Shown: piece after piece, positions 1-8,280 of the stretch
Layout of the letters: the number at the start of each line of letters is the position of its first letter
Numbering within the stretch: the first letter of the stretch is position 1
Source of the DNA: Alphaproteobacteria bacterium
GTDB taxonomy: Bacteria > Pseudomonadota > Alphaproteobacteria > CALKHQ01
Assembly (NCBI GenBank): GCA_041396705.1
Contig: JAWKYB010000030.1
Location: 1 to 28,656, forward strand
Direction of reading: 5' to 3'
Length of the DNA: 28,656 nt
Made by a program: the position numbers and the translations under genes
The notes under the pieces: generated by a model
Database searches by the model: none
What the model saw: the letters and a program-made list of their open reading frames with translations, nothing else
Told to the model about the DNA's origin: nothing

Positions 1-1249
1 GTCGCTGCTGCCCAACCTGACCGTCGGCCAGAACATCTATCTCGGCGCCGAGCGCCGCTTCGCCACGGCCGGCATCATCCGTTGGCGCGACCTCTATGCC
101 GCCGCCCGCCGCCAGCTGGAGAAGGTGCATGTCGACGTCGACCCGGCCAGCCTGACCTCGGACCTGGGCTTCGCCACCCGGCAGATGGTGGAACTGGCCA
201 AGGCGCTGACGCTGGAGGAGCTGGCCGAGGGCCACCTGGTCATCCTGCTCGACGAGCCGACGTCGGTGCTGGAGCAGGCCGACATCGACATCCTGTTCGC
301 CCGCGTGCGCGAGCTGAAGGTGCGGGCGTCGTTCGTCTTCGTCTCGCACCGGCTTGACGAGGTGCTGGCGATCAGCGACCGGGTCTATGTGATGAAGGAC
401 GGCGCGGTGGTGGCCGAGCTGCCGGCGGCGGGCGCCGACACCCACCGGCTGCACCAGCTGATGGTCGGCCGCGACCGCCATGCCGAGTATTACCGCGAAT
501 CGGCGCAGCGCCCATTCGCCGACAACGTGGTGCTGTCGGCGCGGGGCCTCGGCCTCAAGGGTCACTACCAGGACGTCGACTTCGACCTGCACGAGGGCGA
601 GATACTCGGCATCGCCGGGGTGATCGGGTCCGGCCGCGAGGAGGTCTGCCGCACCCTGTTCGGCTTCAGCCGGCCGTCGGAAGGCGAAATCCGGATCGAC
701 GGAACGCCGGTACGGATCGCCAGCCCGTCGGACGCGGTGCGCCGGCGCATCGGCTACATCCCGCGCGAGCGGCGCAACGAGGGCCTGGTGCTGTTCCTGT
801 CGGTCAGCGCCAACATGACGCTGGCCAACCTGAAGACCGTGATGCGCGGCGGCGTCATCGACCACGCCAAGGAGGCGTCGCTGGCCCGCGAATGGGTCGA
901 GCGGCTGCACATCCGCACGCCGGGCATCCGCGCGCTCTGCCTCAACCTGTCGGGCGGCAACCAGCAGAAGGTGGTGCTGGCCAAGTGGATGAACGCGCGC
1001 ACCCGCATCGTCATCCTCGACCATCCCACCCGCGGCCTCGACGTCGGCGCGAAGGAAGAGGTCTACGACCTGGTCCGGGCGATGTCGGCCGAAGGCATCG
1101 CGGTCATCCTGATCGCCGACACCCTGGAGGAGACGATCGGGCTGAGCCACACCATCCTGGTGATGCGCGACGGCCGCGTGACCCGGCGGTTCGACGCGCG
1201 CCCGGGCGCAAAGCCCGAGCAGGTCGAACTGATCGAGCACATGGTCTGA
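1..1249 (+). CDS. Sugar ABC transporter ATP-binding protein (RbsA/CUT2 type), 5' end outside window
   Basis: This is the tandem-domain ATPase of a ribose/xylose-class (CUT2) importer; the cytoplasmic protein powers sugar uptake with the permease that follows. The frame is open from base 2, where SLLPNLTVGQNIYLG matches the segment just after the first Q-loop, so roughly the first 90-100 residues, including the first Walker A, lie upstream of the window. Domain 1 then shows a degenerate signature (LGFATRQ), Walker B LLDEPTS and H-switch VSHRLDE. Domain 2 has the degenerate Walker A usual in this family (GVIGSGREEV), a good signature LSGGNQQ and a Walker B reading ILDHPTRGLDVGAK, with His in place of the catalytic Glu. 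The product ends in TGA 22 bases before the permease start, so the two are probably co-transcribed. The binding protein is presumably upstream. Family assignment is firm; the sugar is unknown. Confidence 0.95.
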   Translation, partial: SLLPNLTVGQNIYLGAERRFATAGIIRWRDLYAAARRQLEKVHVDVDPASLTSDLGFATRQMVELAKALTLEELAEGHLVILLDEPTSVLEQADIDILFARVRELKVRASFVFVSHRLDEVLAISDRVYVMKDGAVVAELPAAGADTHRLHQLMVGRDRHAEYYRESAQRPFADNVVLSARGLGLKGHYQDVDFDLHEGEILGIAGVIGSGREEVCRTLFGFSRPSEGEIRIDGTPVRIASPSDAVRRRIGYIPRERRNEGLVLFLSVSANMTLANLKTVMRGGVIDHAKEASLAREWVERLHIRTPGIRALCLNLSGGNQQKVVLAKWMNARTRIVILDHPTRGLDVGAKEEVYDLVRAMSAEGIAVILIADTLEETIGLSHTILVMRDGRVTRRFDARPGAKPEQVELIEHMV

Positions 1250-1271
1250 GGCGGCGGAGGGCGGAATCGCG

Positions 1272-2222
1272 ATGCAGACGCGCTTGAGCCGCGACACCAT
1301 GCGCCAGGCCATGCCGATCATCACGCTGGTCGTGCTGGTGGTGATCGTCGGCGCCTTCCAGCCGCAGTTCGTCAACCCGCAGACCCTGCTGGGCATCGCC
1401 TCGGACACCGCCACGCTGTTCGTGCTCGGCGTCGGCGTCACCTTCGTCATCATGCTTGGCGGCATCGACCTTTCGATCCAGGCGGTCGCCTCGCTGGCCA
1501 GCGTGCTGGTCGCGCTGCTGCTGCTGCCGCTGGGCTATCTCGCCTTCGTCGTTGCGATCGGGGTCGGCGCGATGGTCGGCCTGGTCACCGGCATGTCGCA
1601 CGTCGTGCTGCGGATCCCGTCATTCATCGCCTCTCTGGCCATCGGCGGGGTGGCCGCCGGTGCCGCGCTGCTGCTGTCCGACGCCCAGGCGATCACGCTG
1701 GGCGAGACCGAGCGGATCTACACCGGCTGGATCACCGGCTCGGTGTTCGGCGTGCCGGACGAGGTGGTCATCGGCGCGATCGTACTGGTCGCCGGCACCC
1801 TGGTGCAGCGCTACACTGCCTTCGGCCGCTTCAGCCAGGCGATCGGCGCCGGCGAGCCGGCCGCCATCGCCGCCGGCATCCGCGTCGGCCTGCACAAGGT
1901 GATCGCCTTCGTGCTGTCGGGCGCTGCCGCCGGGTTGGCCGGGGTCATTCTCGGCGGGCGACTGGCCAGCGGCTCGCCGACGCTGGCCAACCAGCTGCTG
2001 CTGCCGGCGATCGCCGCGGTCATCGTCGGCGGCACCGCCATCACCGGCGGCGTCGGCAGCATCTGGCGCACCTTGGTCGGCGCGCTGATCATCACGGTGG
2101 TGCGCACCGGCATGACCTTCCTCAACGTCGACATCTTCATCCAGCAGGCAGTGTTCGGCGGCATGCTGATCATCGCGGTCGCGCTGACCATCGACCGCTC
2201 GAAGATCCCGATCGTCAAATAG
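1272..2222 (+). CDS. Sugar ABC transporter permease (RbsC/CUT2 type)
   Basis: This 316-residue polytopic inner-membrane protein is the size and composition of the RbsC family, with about ten hydrophobic segments. The conserved family stretch GVTFVIMLGGIDLSIQ lies near residues 56-71, and a GGTAITGGVGSIWRT segment near the C-terminus matches the conserved cytoplasmic loop and last helices. The ATG at 1272 is preceded by GGAGGGCGGA about seven bases upstream, which supports this start. It follows the ATPase closely and would form the membrane channel of the same importer. It ends seven bases before the convergent lipoprotein gene. The family is confident, but the substrate is not readable from the sequence. 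Confidence 0.95.
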   Translation: MQTRLSRDTMRQAMPIITLVVLVVIVGAFQPQFVNPQTLLGIASDTATLFVLGVGVTFVIMLGGIDLSIQAVASLASVLVALLLLPLGYLAFVVAIGVGAMVGLVTGMSHVVLRIPSFIASLAIGGVAAGAALLLSDAQAITLGETERIYTGWITGSVFGVPDEVVIGAIVLVAGTLVQRYTAFGRFSQAIGAGEPAAIAAGIRVGLHKVIAFVLSGAAAGLAGVILGGRLASGSPTLANQLLLPAIAAVIVGGTAITGGVGSIWRTLVGALIITVVRTGMTFLNVDIFIQQAVFGGMLIIAVALTIDRSKIPIVK

Positions 2223-2228
2223 GCGGGC

Positions 2229-2699
2229 TCAGCCGCCGCAGGCGTCGCCCGCCACGATGCGCCCGCTGGCATAGACATGTCCCGCCCGGTCCAGCACCGT
2301 CACGCCGCCGCCGGCGTCGGTGCGCAGCATGCGGCATTCGGCGAACACGCCGGCGTCGGGGAACGAGTAGCAGACGAAGCCCGCCGCCCCCGCAGCCGCT
2401 GAATCGCGCACGTCCGGCTGCGCCTCCACCCGCCACGTCCCGCGATAGGGCTGGCCGCGATCGGTGCCGCGGACGATCAGAGAGCCGCTCAGCACCGCCT
2501 CGGTCGAGTGGAAGGCGCAATAGTCGCCGCCACCGCCGGCGCGGCTGGCGACCAGCGTGTTGCCGGTCAGCGTCTGGTTCAGCGTGGCGACGCCAAGCCT
2601 GCCGCCAGCCGGTGCCGCGCCCTGCTGCGCCGGCACGCATGCGCCGACCCCGGCCGCCAGCACCGCGGCCCTTCCGACAACCCGCAACCGCGAACCCAT
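2229..2699 (-). CDS. Small predicted lipoprotein or exported protein of unknown function
   Basis: This 156-residue protein begins with an arginine-containing hydrophobic leader followed by VGAC, which resembles a lipobox with Cys at about residue 20, so it is probably an exported lipoprotein. The mature part contains LTGNTLVA followed by a cysteine-containing segment (YCAFHST), a GTWRV segment and two further cysteines (FVCYSFP and AECRM). I do not recognise the family by name; GNTL-plus-cysteine proteins of this size are common as hypotheticals in alphaproteobacteria. It lies convergent to the permease and in the same direction as, and downstream of, the TetR gene, 85 bases away. Nothing ties it functionally to the transporter. 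It is real by codon usage, leader and size; the function is unknown. Confidence 0.72.
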   Translation of the reverse strand: MGSRLRVVGRAAVLAAGVGACVPAQQGAAPAGGRLGVATLNQTLTGNTLVASRAGGGGDYCAFHSTEAVLSGSLIVRGTDRGQPYRGTWRVEAQPDVRDSAAAGAAGFVCYSFPDAGVFAECRMLRTDAGGGVTVLDRAGHVYASGRIVAGDACGG

Positions 2700-2784
2700 C
2701 GCACGAATCCTCCCGATGCGGCGGAGAACGCGTCCGCCTGCGCCCGGGTCCGCCGGCCGGGCGCGGCCTGCACCGGGCCCGCGC

Positions 2785-3513
2785 TCAGCCGAGCTGGGCC
2801 CGCGGGTCCGCCAGCACGTAGCGCAGCACCATGTCGAGGATCGCGTCCAGCCGCTCGGCCAGCGCCGCCGGCGCGCCCAGTTCGCGGTTGTAGATCACCG
2901 ACAGCGTGTACTGGTTGGTCAGGTAGTAGTAGCCCAGCGCCGCGATCGAGATGTAGAGCTGGTTCGGGTCGATGCCGGGCCGGAAGTCGCCGCTGGCCAC
3001 GCCGCGGTCCAGCACCTCGCGCACCATGCTGATGAACGGCGGATGGATCTCGCGGATGCGCTGCGATTTCTTGATGTGCCGCGCCTTGTGCAGGTTCTCC
3101 GAATTGATCAGGCGCAGGAAGCCCGGGTGGCGCAGGTAGTAGTCCCAGGTGAAGGCGACCAGCCGTTCGATCGCCGCGCGCGGGGCGAGATCGGCGAGAT
3201 GCAGCTGCCGCTCGCTGGCCCGGATGTCGGCATAGGCCTCCTCCAGCACCGCCAGGAACAGCCGCTCCTTGTTGCCGAAATAGACGTAGATCATGCGCTT
3301 GTTGATGCCGGCGCGGGCGGCGATCTCGTCGACCCGGGCGCCGGCCAGGCCCTTGGCGGCGAATTCCTCCAGTGCGGCCTGCAGGATGCGTGCGCGGGTC
3401 GCCTCGGCATCGCGCGCCCGCGGCCGACCGGCCTCGTCGGCTGCCGGTGCCGGGTCCGGCTTCGCCGCCGCGGTACGGCCGCCGCGCCGCGCCTTGCCGG
3501 GCGCGTCGGTCAT
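2785..3513 (-). CDS. TetR/AcrR family transcriptional regulator
   Basis: This 242-residue protein has the TetR layout. An N-terminal basic, Ala/Pro-rich extension of about 35 residues precedes the DNA-binding domain (about residues 39-85), which contains ATRARILQAALEEFAAKG, a helix-turn-helix around VDEIAARAGINKRMIYVYF and then NKERLF. The C-terminal two thirds is the helical ligand-binding and dimerisation domain, with no identifiable ligand. The gene is divergent from the sugar-isomerase gene at 3697. The 183-base gap contains an imperfect palindrome (3641-3665) whose half-site also occurs at 6549-6562, between the acyl-CoA dehydrogenase and CoA-transferase genes. I infer that it autoregulates and controls the catabolic genes here, de-repressing when it binds a pathway intermediate. 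The family is certain; the regulon is inference. Confidence 0.95.
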   Translation of the reverse strand: MTDAPGKARRGGRTAAAKPDPAPAADEAGRPRARDAEATRARILQAALEEFAAKGLAGARVDEIAARAGINKRMIYVYFGNKERLFLAVLEEAYADIRASERQLHLADLAPRAAIERLVAFTWDYYLRHPGFLRLINSENLHKARHIKKSQRIREIHPPFISMVREVLDRGVASGDFRPGIDPNQLYISIAALGYYYLTNQYTLSVIYNRELGAPAALAERLDAILDMVLRYVLADPRAQLG

Positions 3514-3640
3514 GCTAGGGCCTGCCGCATCTCGATCCGGTCGGGCTCATCGGTCCTCGCTCGTGCCGCTCCGGCCCGCTTCCGCGGCCCGGACGGCGCC
3601 GGCACGGTGCCGCGCGATGGCGCATCGCAGCGCCGAAATG

Positions 3641-3665
3641 TAACTTATCCCTATCTGGATAGTTA
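3641..3665. promoter_or_regulatory. Candidate TetR operator (imperfect inverted repeat)
   Basis: TAACTTATCC at 3641-3650 and GGATAGTTA at 3657-3665 form an inverted repeat with one extra base in the left arm. It lies between the divergent TetR and isomerase genes in a locally AT-rich patch that stands out from the GC-rich surroundings. The right arm shares ATAGTTAT with the palindrome at 6549-6562. Position and symmetry fit a TetR-family operator; this is inference. Confidence 0.55.
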
Positions 3666-3696
3666 TCACGAATTACGCCCGGCCAGGAGAATTCGG

Positions 3697-4530
3697 ATGC
3701 GTGACTTCGGCGGTCCGCCGGCACTGCTGAGCATCAACACGGCGACGCTGGGCTATCGCTGGCCGCTCGACCGGATCATCGACGCCGTCGCCCGCCGCGG
3801 CATCGGCGGCGTCGCGCCGTGGCGGCGCGAGCTGGACGCGGTGCCGGCCGCCAGGGCCGGCGCGCAGGCCCGCGCGCTCGGCCTGTCGGTCACCGGCCTG
3901 TGCCGCGGCGGCATGTTCCCGGCGGCGACGGCGGCCGAGCGGCGCGCCCGCATCGACGACAACCGGCGGGCCGTAGCCGAGGCGCACGACCTCGACGCCG
4001 CCTGCCTGGTGCTGGTGGTCGGCGGGCTGCCGGAGGGCTCGCGCGACCTGGCCGGTGCGCGCGCCATGGTCGCCGACGGCATCGCGGCGGTGCTGGACGA
4101 CGCGCGCGCCGCCGCCGTGCCGCTGGCGATCGAGCCGCTGCATCCGATGTACGCGGCGGACCGCGCCTGCGTAAACACGCTGGCCCAGGCGCTCGACCTC
4201 TGCGACGCGCTGGGCACGGGCGTCGGCGTCGCCGTCGACGCCTACCACGTCTGGTGGGACCCGGACCTGGCCAGCCAGCTCGCCCGCGCCGGCGACCGCA
4301 TCCTCGCCTATCATGTCTGCGACTGGCTGGTGCCGACCCGCGACCTGCTGCTCGACCGCGGCATGATGGGCGACGGCGTGATCGACCTGAAGGCGCTGCG
4401 CGCGCTGGTCGAGGGCGCCGGCTATGCCGGCCGCAGCGAGGTCGAGATTTTCTCGGCCGAGAACTGGTGGAAGCGCGACCCGGACGAGGTGCTCGATGTC
4501 TGCGTCGCGCGCCACCGCACGGTGGTCTGA
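3697..4530 (+). CDS. Sugar phosphate isomerase/epimerase-like TIM-barrel protein
   Basis: This 277-residue protein belongs to the xylose-isomerase-like TIM-barrel superfamily (AP endonuclease family 2 fold). It shows the expected ligand and metal residues in order: IEPLHPMY (Glu), VAVDAYHVWWDP (Asp, His), ILAYHVCDWL (His, Asp) and EVEIFSAENWW (Glu). Enzymes of this fold isomerise or epimerise sugars and keto-sugars, usually with a divalent metal. The ATG at 3697 is chosen because AGGAGA (3685-3690) sits six bases before it; the frame stays open far upstream, but the upstream part crosses the divergent promoter and TetR gene. It is divergent from the regulator and convergent with the SDR gene. 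From memory, members of this subgroup are often found with DUF993 proteins, as here. The exact reaction is unknown. Confidence 0.9.
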   Translation: MRDFGGPPALLSINTATLGYRWPLDRIIDAVARRGIGGVAPWRRELDAVPAARAGAQARALGLSVTGLCRGGMFPAATAAERRARIDDNRRAVAEAHDLDAACLVLVVGGLPEGSRDLAGARAMVADGIAAVLDDARAAAVPLAIEPLHPMYAADRACVNTLAQALDLCDALGTGVGVAVDAYHVWWDPDLASQLARAGDRILAYHVCDWLVPTRDLLLDRGMMGDGVIDLKALRALVEGAGYAGRSEVEIFSAENWWKRDPDEVLDVCVARHRTVV

Positions 4531-4560
4531 GGCGGCGGCCCGGGCCCGGCCCATCGCCGC

Positions 4561-5343
4561 TCAGAAACGGGCGACGGTCAGGCCGCCGTCGATGTACAGC
4601 ACCTGGCCGACGGTATAGCCGAGGTCGCCCGCCGCCGCCGCCGCCACCGCGCGGCCGACGTCGCCGGGCTCGCCCCAGCGCGGCATCGGTGCGCCGCCGG
4701 CGGCGAAGAAGGCGTCGTAGCGGGCCGTCGACGGCGCCGTCATCTCGGTGCGGATGATGCCGGGACGGATGTCGTAGACGCCGATGCCGGCCTCGGCCAG
4801 CCGCACCGCGAACAGCCTGGCCACCATCGCCGCGCCGGCCTTCGAGACGCAGTATTCGCCGCGGTTGAGCGCAACCGCCTCGGCGTTGACCGAGCTGATG
4901 ACGACGATCGAGCGGTGGCCGGCCGCCGGCTGCGGCGCGGCCAGCAGGTGGCGGGCGAAGGCCTGGGTCAGGAAGAAGGTGCCGCGGGCATTGACCGCCT
5001 GGCAGCGGTCGTAGCTTTCCGGCGAGACCTCGAGCAGGTCGCCGCGCGCCAGCACCGACACGCCGGCATTGTTGACCAGGCAATCGAGACGCCCGAAGGC
5101 GCCGGCGGCGGCATCGACCAGCGCGCCGTGGGTGCCGATCTCGGCGATGTCGCCGGCGACCCGCGCCCAGCGGCCGCCGGCCGCCGCGACGTCGGCGGCG
5201 CAGGCCGCCAAATCCTCGTCCGGGTCGAGCGCATGCAGCACCAGGTCGAAGCCGCGTGCGGCCAGGGCCGCGGCGCAGGCCCTGCCGAGCCCGCGCTGGG
5301 CGCCGGTGACCAGCGCGACCGGCCGGATCGGGTCCGCCGTCAT
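4561..5343 (-). CDS. SDR family NAD(P)-dependent oxidoreductase (3-ketoacyl-ACP-reductase-like)
   Basis: This 260-residue classical short-chain dehydrogenase has TGAQRGLG (residues 13-20) as the nucleotide-binding loop, NNAG at 91-94, and a catalytic Ser151, Tyr164 and Lys168 within ISSVNAEAV...YCVSK. The C-terminal segment GYTVGQVLYIDGGL is typical of 3-ketoacyl-ACP-reductase and KduD-like members. It would oxidise or reduce a secondary alcohol or ketone on a sugar-acid or beta-hydroxyacyl intermediate. Its ATG overlaps the TGA of the acyl-CoA dehydrogenase by four bases (ATGA, 5340-5343), so the two are translationally coupled and share one - strand transcript. The frame is open further upstream, but that part lies inside the dehydrogenase gene and is not coding. 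The fold and active site are firm; the substrate is inferred from context. Confidence 0.93.
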   Translation of the reverse strand: MTADPIRPVALVTGAQRGLGRACAAALAARGFDLVLHALDPDEDLAACAADVAAAGGRWARVAGDIAEIGTHGALVDAAAGAFGRLDCLVNNAGVSVLARGDLLEVSPESYDRCQAVNARGTFFLTQAFARHLLAAPQPAAGHRSIVVISSVNAEAVALNRGEYCVSKAGAAMVARLFAVRLAEAGIGVYDIRPGIIRTEMTAPSTARYDAFFAAGGAPMPRWGEPGDVGRAVAAAAAGDLGYTVGQVLYIDGGLTVARF

Positions 5344-6476
5344 GATTCCTCCAGCAGGCGGCGCGCGATGATCGTGCGCTGGATCTGGTTGGTGCCCTCG
5401 TAGATCTGGGTGATCTTGGCGTCGCGGTACAGCCGCTCCACCTCGAAGCCGCGGATGTAGCCGCTGCCGCCGAACACCTGGATCGCGTTGGCGGTCTGGG
5501 CCACCGCCATGTCGCTGGCGAAGCACTTGGCGATGGAGCAGGCCATGCTGGCGCCGTCCTGCCGGTCGTAGCGGTCGGCCGCGTCGTGGACCAGCAGGCG
5601 CGCCGCGGCGATGTCCTTGGCCATGTCGGCCAGCAGCCACTGCAGGCCCTGGAACTCGGCGATCGCCTGGCCGAACTGGCGGCGGGTCCGGGCATAGCCG
5701 ACCGCCGCCTCCAGCCCGGCCTGGGCGATGCCGACCGCCAGCGCGGCGATGCCGATGCGGCCCTTGTCCAGCACGCTCATCATCATGTGGAAGCCGCGCC
5801 CTTCCTCGCCCAGCAGCGCGTCGCCGGGCAGCCGCACGTCCTCGAAGGTCAGCGCGCCGACCTGCGAGGCGCGCTGGCCCATCTTGTGCTCCTTCGGCCC
5901 GGCCGAGACGCCCGGCAGGTCGCGGTCGACGATGAAGATCGACATGCCGCGCTTGCCCGCCGCCTTGTCGGTGCGCGCCAGCACCATGGCGAAGTCGCAG
6001 ACCGGCGCGTTGTGGATCCACAGCTTGCCGCCGTTCAGCCGCCAGCCGTCGCCGTCGCGGGCCGCGGCGGTGCGGATGCCGGAGACGTCCGAGCCGGCCT
6101 CCGCCTCGGTGATCGCATAGGCGCAGCGGCGCTCGGCGCGCAGGGTCGGGCCGAGATAGCGGTCGCGCTGCGCATCGGTGCCGTGACGGACCAGCAGGGT
6201 GGCGATCAGCTCGACCAGCCCGCACTGGTCGGCGATCGAGGCATAGCCCCGCGACAGCTCCTCCATCACCAGCGCGTAGGCCAGGCTGTCCATGCCGGCG
6301 CCGCCAAGCTCGGCCGGCACGCCGATGCCGAACAGGCCGAGCGCGGCCATCCGCTCGTAGATCGCCTGCGGGAAGCGTTCCTCGGCGTCGAGCTCGCCGG
6401 CGACCGGCCGGATGACGTCGTCCGCGAAGCGCCGCACCATGTCGCGGACCTGGGCATGCTCCTCGGACAGGGCCAT
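5340..6476 (-). CDS. Acyl-CoA dehydrogenase family protein
   Basis: This 378-residue FAD enzyme has the normal length for the family and introduces a C2-C3 double bond into an acyl-CoA. The first family signature is seen as YAITEAEAGSDVSG, and the C-terminal segment QIYEGTNQIQRTIIAR contains the usual catalytic base Glu360. The N-terminal helical domain starts with LSEEHAQVRDMVRRFADDVI, as in short-chain members. It is the first gene of a two-gene - strand operon with the coupled SDR. It is divergent from the CoA-transferase at 6662, with a TAAC...GTTA palindrome in the shared upstream region. Together with the CoA-transferase, crotonase and MaoC protein nearby it supplies the oxidation step of a beta-oxidation-like sequence. 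Chain length and substrate are unknown. Confidence 0.95.
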   Translation of the reverse strand: MALSEEHAQVRDMVRRFADDVIRPVAGELDAEERFPQAIYERMAALGLFGIGVPAELGGAGMDSLAYALVMEELSRGYASIADQCGLVELIATLLVRHGTDAQRDRYLGPTLRAERRCAYAITEAEAGSDVSGIRTAAARDGDGWRLNGGKLWIHNAPVCDFAMVLARTDKAAGKRGMSIFIVDRDLPGVSAGPKEHKMGQRASQVGALTFEDVRLPGDALLGEEGRGFHMMMSVLDKGRIGIAALAVGIAQAGLEAAVGYARTRRQFGQAIAEFQGLQWLLADMAKDIAAARLLVHDAADRYDRQDGASMACSIAKCFASDMAVAQTANAIQVFGGSGYIRGFEVERLYRDAKITQIYEGTNQIQRTIIARRLLEES

Positions 6477-6548
6477 GCGCCGAACCTCCCCTCCCGCCGC
6501 GAACGGGCTCGCAACGACGCGCCGATTGCCGTTGATCGGCGAAGTAAG

Positions 6549-6562
6549 TAACCGTATAGTTA
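6549..6562. promoter_or_regulatory. Candidate operator, TAAC-N6-GTTA palindrome
   Basis: TAACCGTATAGTTA has perfect TAAC/GTTA arms, plus a symmetric TA at its centre. It lies 72 bases upstream of the divergent acyl-CoA dehydrogenase start and 99 bases before the CoA-transferase start. It shares the octamer ATAGTTAT (6556-6563) and a preceding GTAAC with the candidate TetR operator at 3641-3665. Its place in a divergent promoter region suggests it controls both directions. Confidence 0.55.
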
Positions 6563-6661
6563 TGTGTGCGCGGGACCGGGGCGGCCGTCAAGCCATTTCG
6601 CTTGTGCGGCCGCGCGCCGCCTGCCAAACAGCCCATTCCAGTTGAGGAACAGCCGCGACAG

Positions 6662-8224
6662 ATGAAGACCAAGCTGCGTACGGCCGAGGACTGCGTCGCC
6701 GCGATTCCCGACGGCGCCACGGTGGCGATCAGCGGCTCCGGCGGCGGGCTGATGGAGCCGGACCACCTGCTGGCGGCGCTCGAGGCGCGCTTCCTCGCCA
6801 CCGGCCATCCGCGCGACCTGACCGCGGTGCATGCGCTCGGCATCGGCAAGGTCGGGGCGCAGGGCATGAACCGCTTGGCGCACGAAGGGATGGTCCGCCG
6901 GGTCATCGGCGGCCACTGGACCTGGTCGCCGCAGATGCAGGCGCTGGCCCGCGAGGAGAAGATCGAGGCCTATACCCTGCCGGCGGGCGCGATCATGCTG
7001 CTGATGCGCGAGATCGGCGCCGGGCGGCCGGGCCTGATCACCCATGTCGGCCTCAACACCTTCGCCGACCCGCGCCATGGCGGCGGCGCCTGCAACGCGC
7101 GTTCGACCGACCCGATCTGCGAACTGGTCGAGATCGGCGGCCGCAGCTACATCCGCTACCTGCCGTTCAAGGTCGACTTCGGCATCCTGCGCGGCACCCA
7201 GGCCGATCCGCTCGGCAACGTCAGCTGCTGGCACGAGGCCGCGGACATCGACGCCCGCACGGTGGCGCTGGCCGCCCACAACAGCGGCGGCAAGGTGTTC
7301 GCCCAGGTGCAGGCGATGGCCGCGCGCGGCAGCGTGCCGGCGCGGCTGGTGACGGTGCCGGGCGTGCTGGTCGACGGCGTCGCGGTCGACCCGGACCAGA
7401 CCCAGACCCACCTCGGCGCCTACGACCCGGCGCTGTGGGGCGAGGCGGGGCCGCGGCTGGGCGGCAAGGCGCCGCCGGGCGAGGGGCCCGAGGGCATCCG
7501 CCGCATCATCGCATCGCGCGCGGCCGACGAGATCCGGGCCGGCGCCAGCGTCAATTTCGGCTACGGCATCCCTGGCGGCATCCCGGCCATCCTGGCCGAG
7601 CGCGGGCTGCTCGACGAGATCTGGATCACGGTCGAGCAGGGCATGCACAACGGCCAACTGCTCGACGGCTCGCTGTTCGGCGCGGCGCGCTATCCCGACG
7701 CCATCGTCAGCTCGGTCGACCAGTTCGACTTCTATTCCGGCGGCGGCATCGACCAGGCCTTTCTCGGCATGGGCGAGATGGACGGCGAGGGCAACGTCAA
7801 CGTTTCCCGGCTCGGCCGCGACGTGGTCGGGCCCGGCGGGTTCGTCGACATCACCCAGAACGCGCACACCGTGGTGTTCTGCGGTGCCTTCGAGGCCAAA
7901 GGCGTGCGCTACGACCCGGTCGAGGGCGGGCTGCGGGTGGCGGCGCCGGGCGCGGTGCCGAAGCTGGTCGACCGGGTGCGCGAGATCACCTTCTCCGGTG
8001 CCAACGCGCGCGCCACCGGGCAGACCGTGCTCTACGTCACCGAGCGCGCGGTGTTCCGGCTGGCCGACAAGGGGGTCGAGCTGATCGAGGTCGCCCGCGG
8101 GATCGACGTGCGCCGCGACGTGCTTGACCGGCTCGGCTTCGCGCCGATCGTCGCGCGCGACCCGGCGCCGATGGACGCGCGCCACTTCGCGCCGCCGCCG
8201 GTCGACAGCAGCCACGCCGCATGA
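6662..8224 (+). CDS. Acyl-CoA:carboxylate CoA-transferase (fused alpha/beta, YdiF/AtoDA type)
   Basis: This protein of about 520 residues is a family I CoA-transferase with alpha and beta domains in one chain. The N-terminal half contains VAISGSGGGLMEPDHLL. The C-terminal half begins near IRRIIASRAADEIRAGASVNFGYGIPGGIP and carries the expected active-site Glu (about residue 325) in ITVEQGMHNG, which forms the glutamyl-CoA thioester. The enzyme would activate a carboxylic acid by moving CoA from acetyl- or succinyl-CoA. The ATG at 6662 is preferred: the frame opens earlier at a GTG (6566), but that sits on the operator-like palindrome and adds a non-family, Arg/Pro-rich leader. GAGGAA (6644-6649) is a weak, distant ribosome site. 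It heads the + strand run leading to the GMC oxidoreductase 56 bases downstream. Confidence 0.93.
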   Translation: MKTKLRTAEDCVAAIPDGATVAISGSGGGLMEPDHLLAALEARFLATGHPRDLTAVHALGIGKVGAQGMNRLAHEGMVRRVIGGHWTWSPQMQALAREEKIEAYTLPAGAIMLLMREIGAGRPGLITHVGLNTFADPRHGGGACNARSTDPICELVEIGGRSYIRYLPFKVDFGILRGTQADPLGNVSCWHEAADIDARTVALAAHNSGGKVFAQVQAMAARGSVPARLVTVPGVLVDGVAVDPDQTQTHLGAYDPALWGEAGPRLGGKAPPGEGPEGIRRIIASRAADEIRAGASVNFGYGIPGGIPAILAERGLLDEIWITVEQGMHNGQLLDGSLFGAARYPDAIVSSVDQFDFYSGGGIDQAFLGMGEMDGEGNVNVSRLGRDVVGPGGFVDITQNAHTVVFCGAFEAKGVRYDPVEGGLRVAAPGAVPKLVDRVREITFSGANARATGQTVLYVTERAVFRLADKGVELIEVARGIDVRRDVLDRLGFAPIVARDPAPMDARHFAPPPVDSSHAA

Positions 8225-8280
8225 TCAAATTCTGACGACAAGCGCGGCCGAACGCGCGACAGGGGGAACGCGAGAGACCC

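Noticed and set aside
6566..6661. N-terminal extension of the CoA-transferase from a GTG at 6566
   Set aside because: The 32 extra residues do not resemble the family, and the GTG overlaps the operator-like palindrome; the ATG at 6662 matches the usual start.
8221..8235. Five-codon reading frame (MIKF) overlapping the CoA-transferase stop by ATGA
   Set aside because: It is too short to support as a gene, and no leader-peptide attenuator structure is visible between it and the GMC gene.
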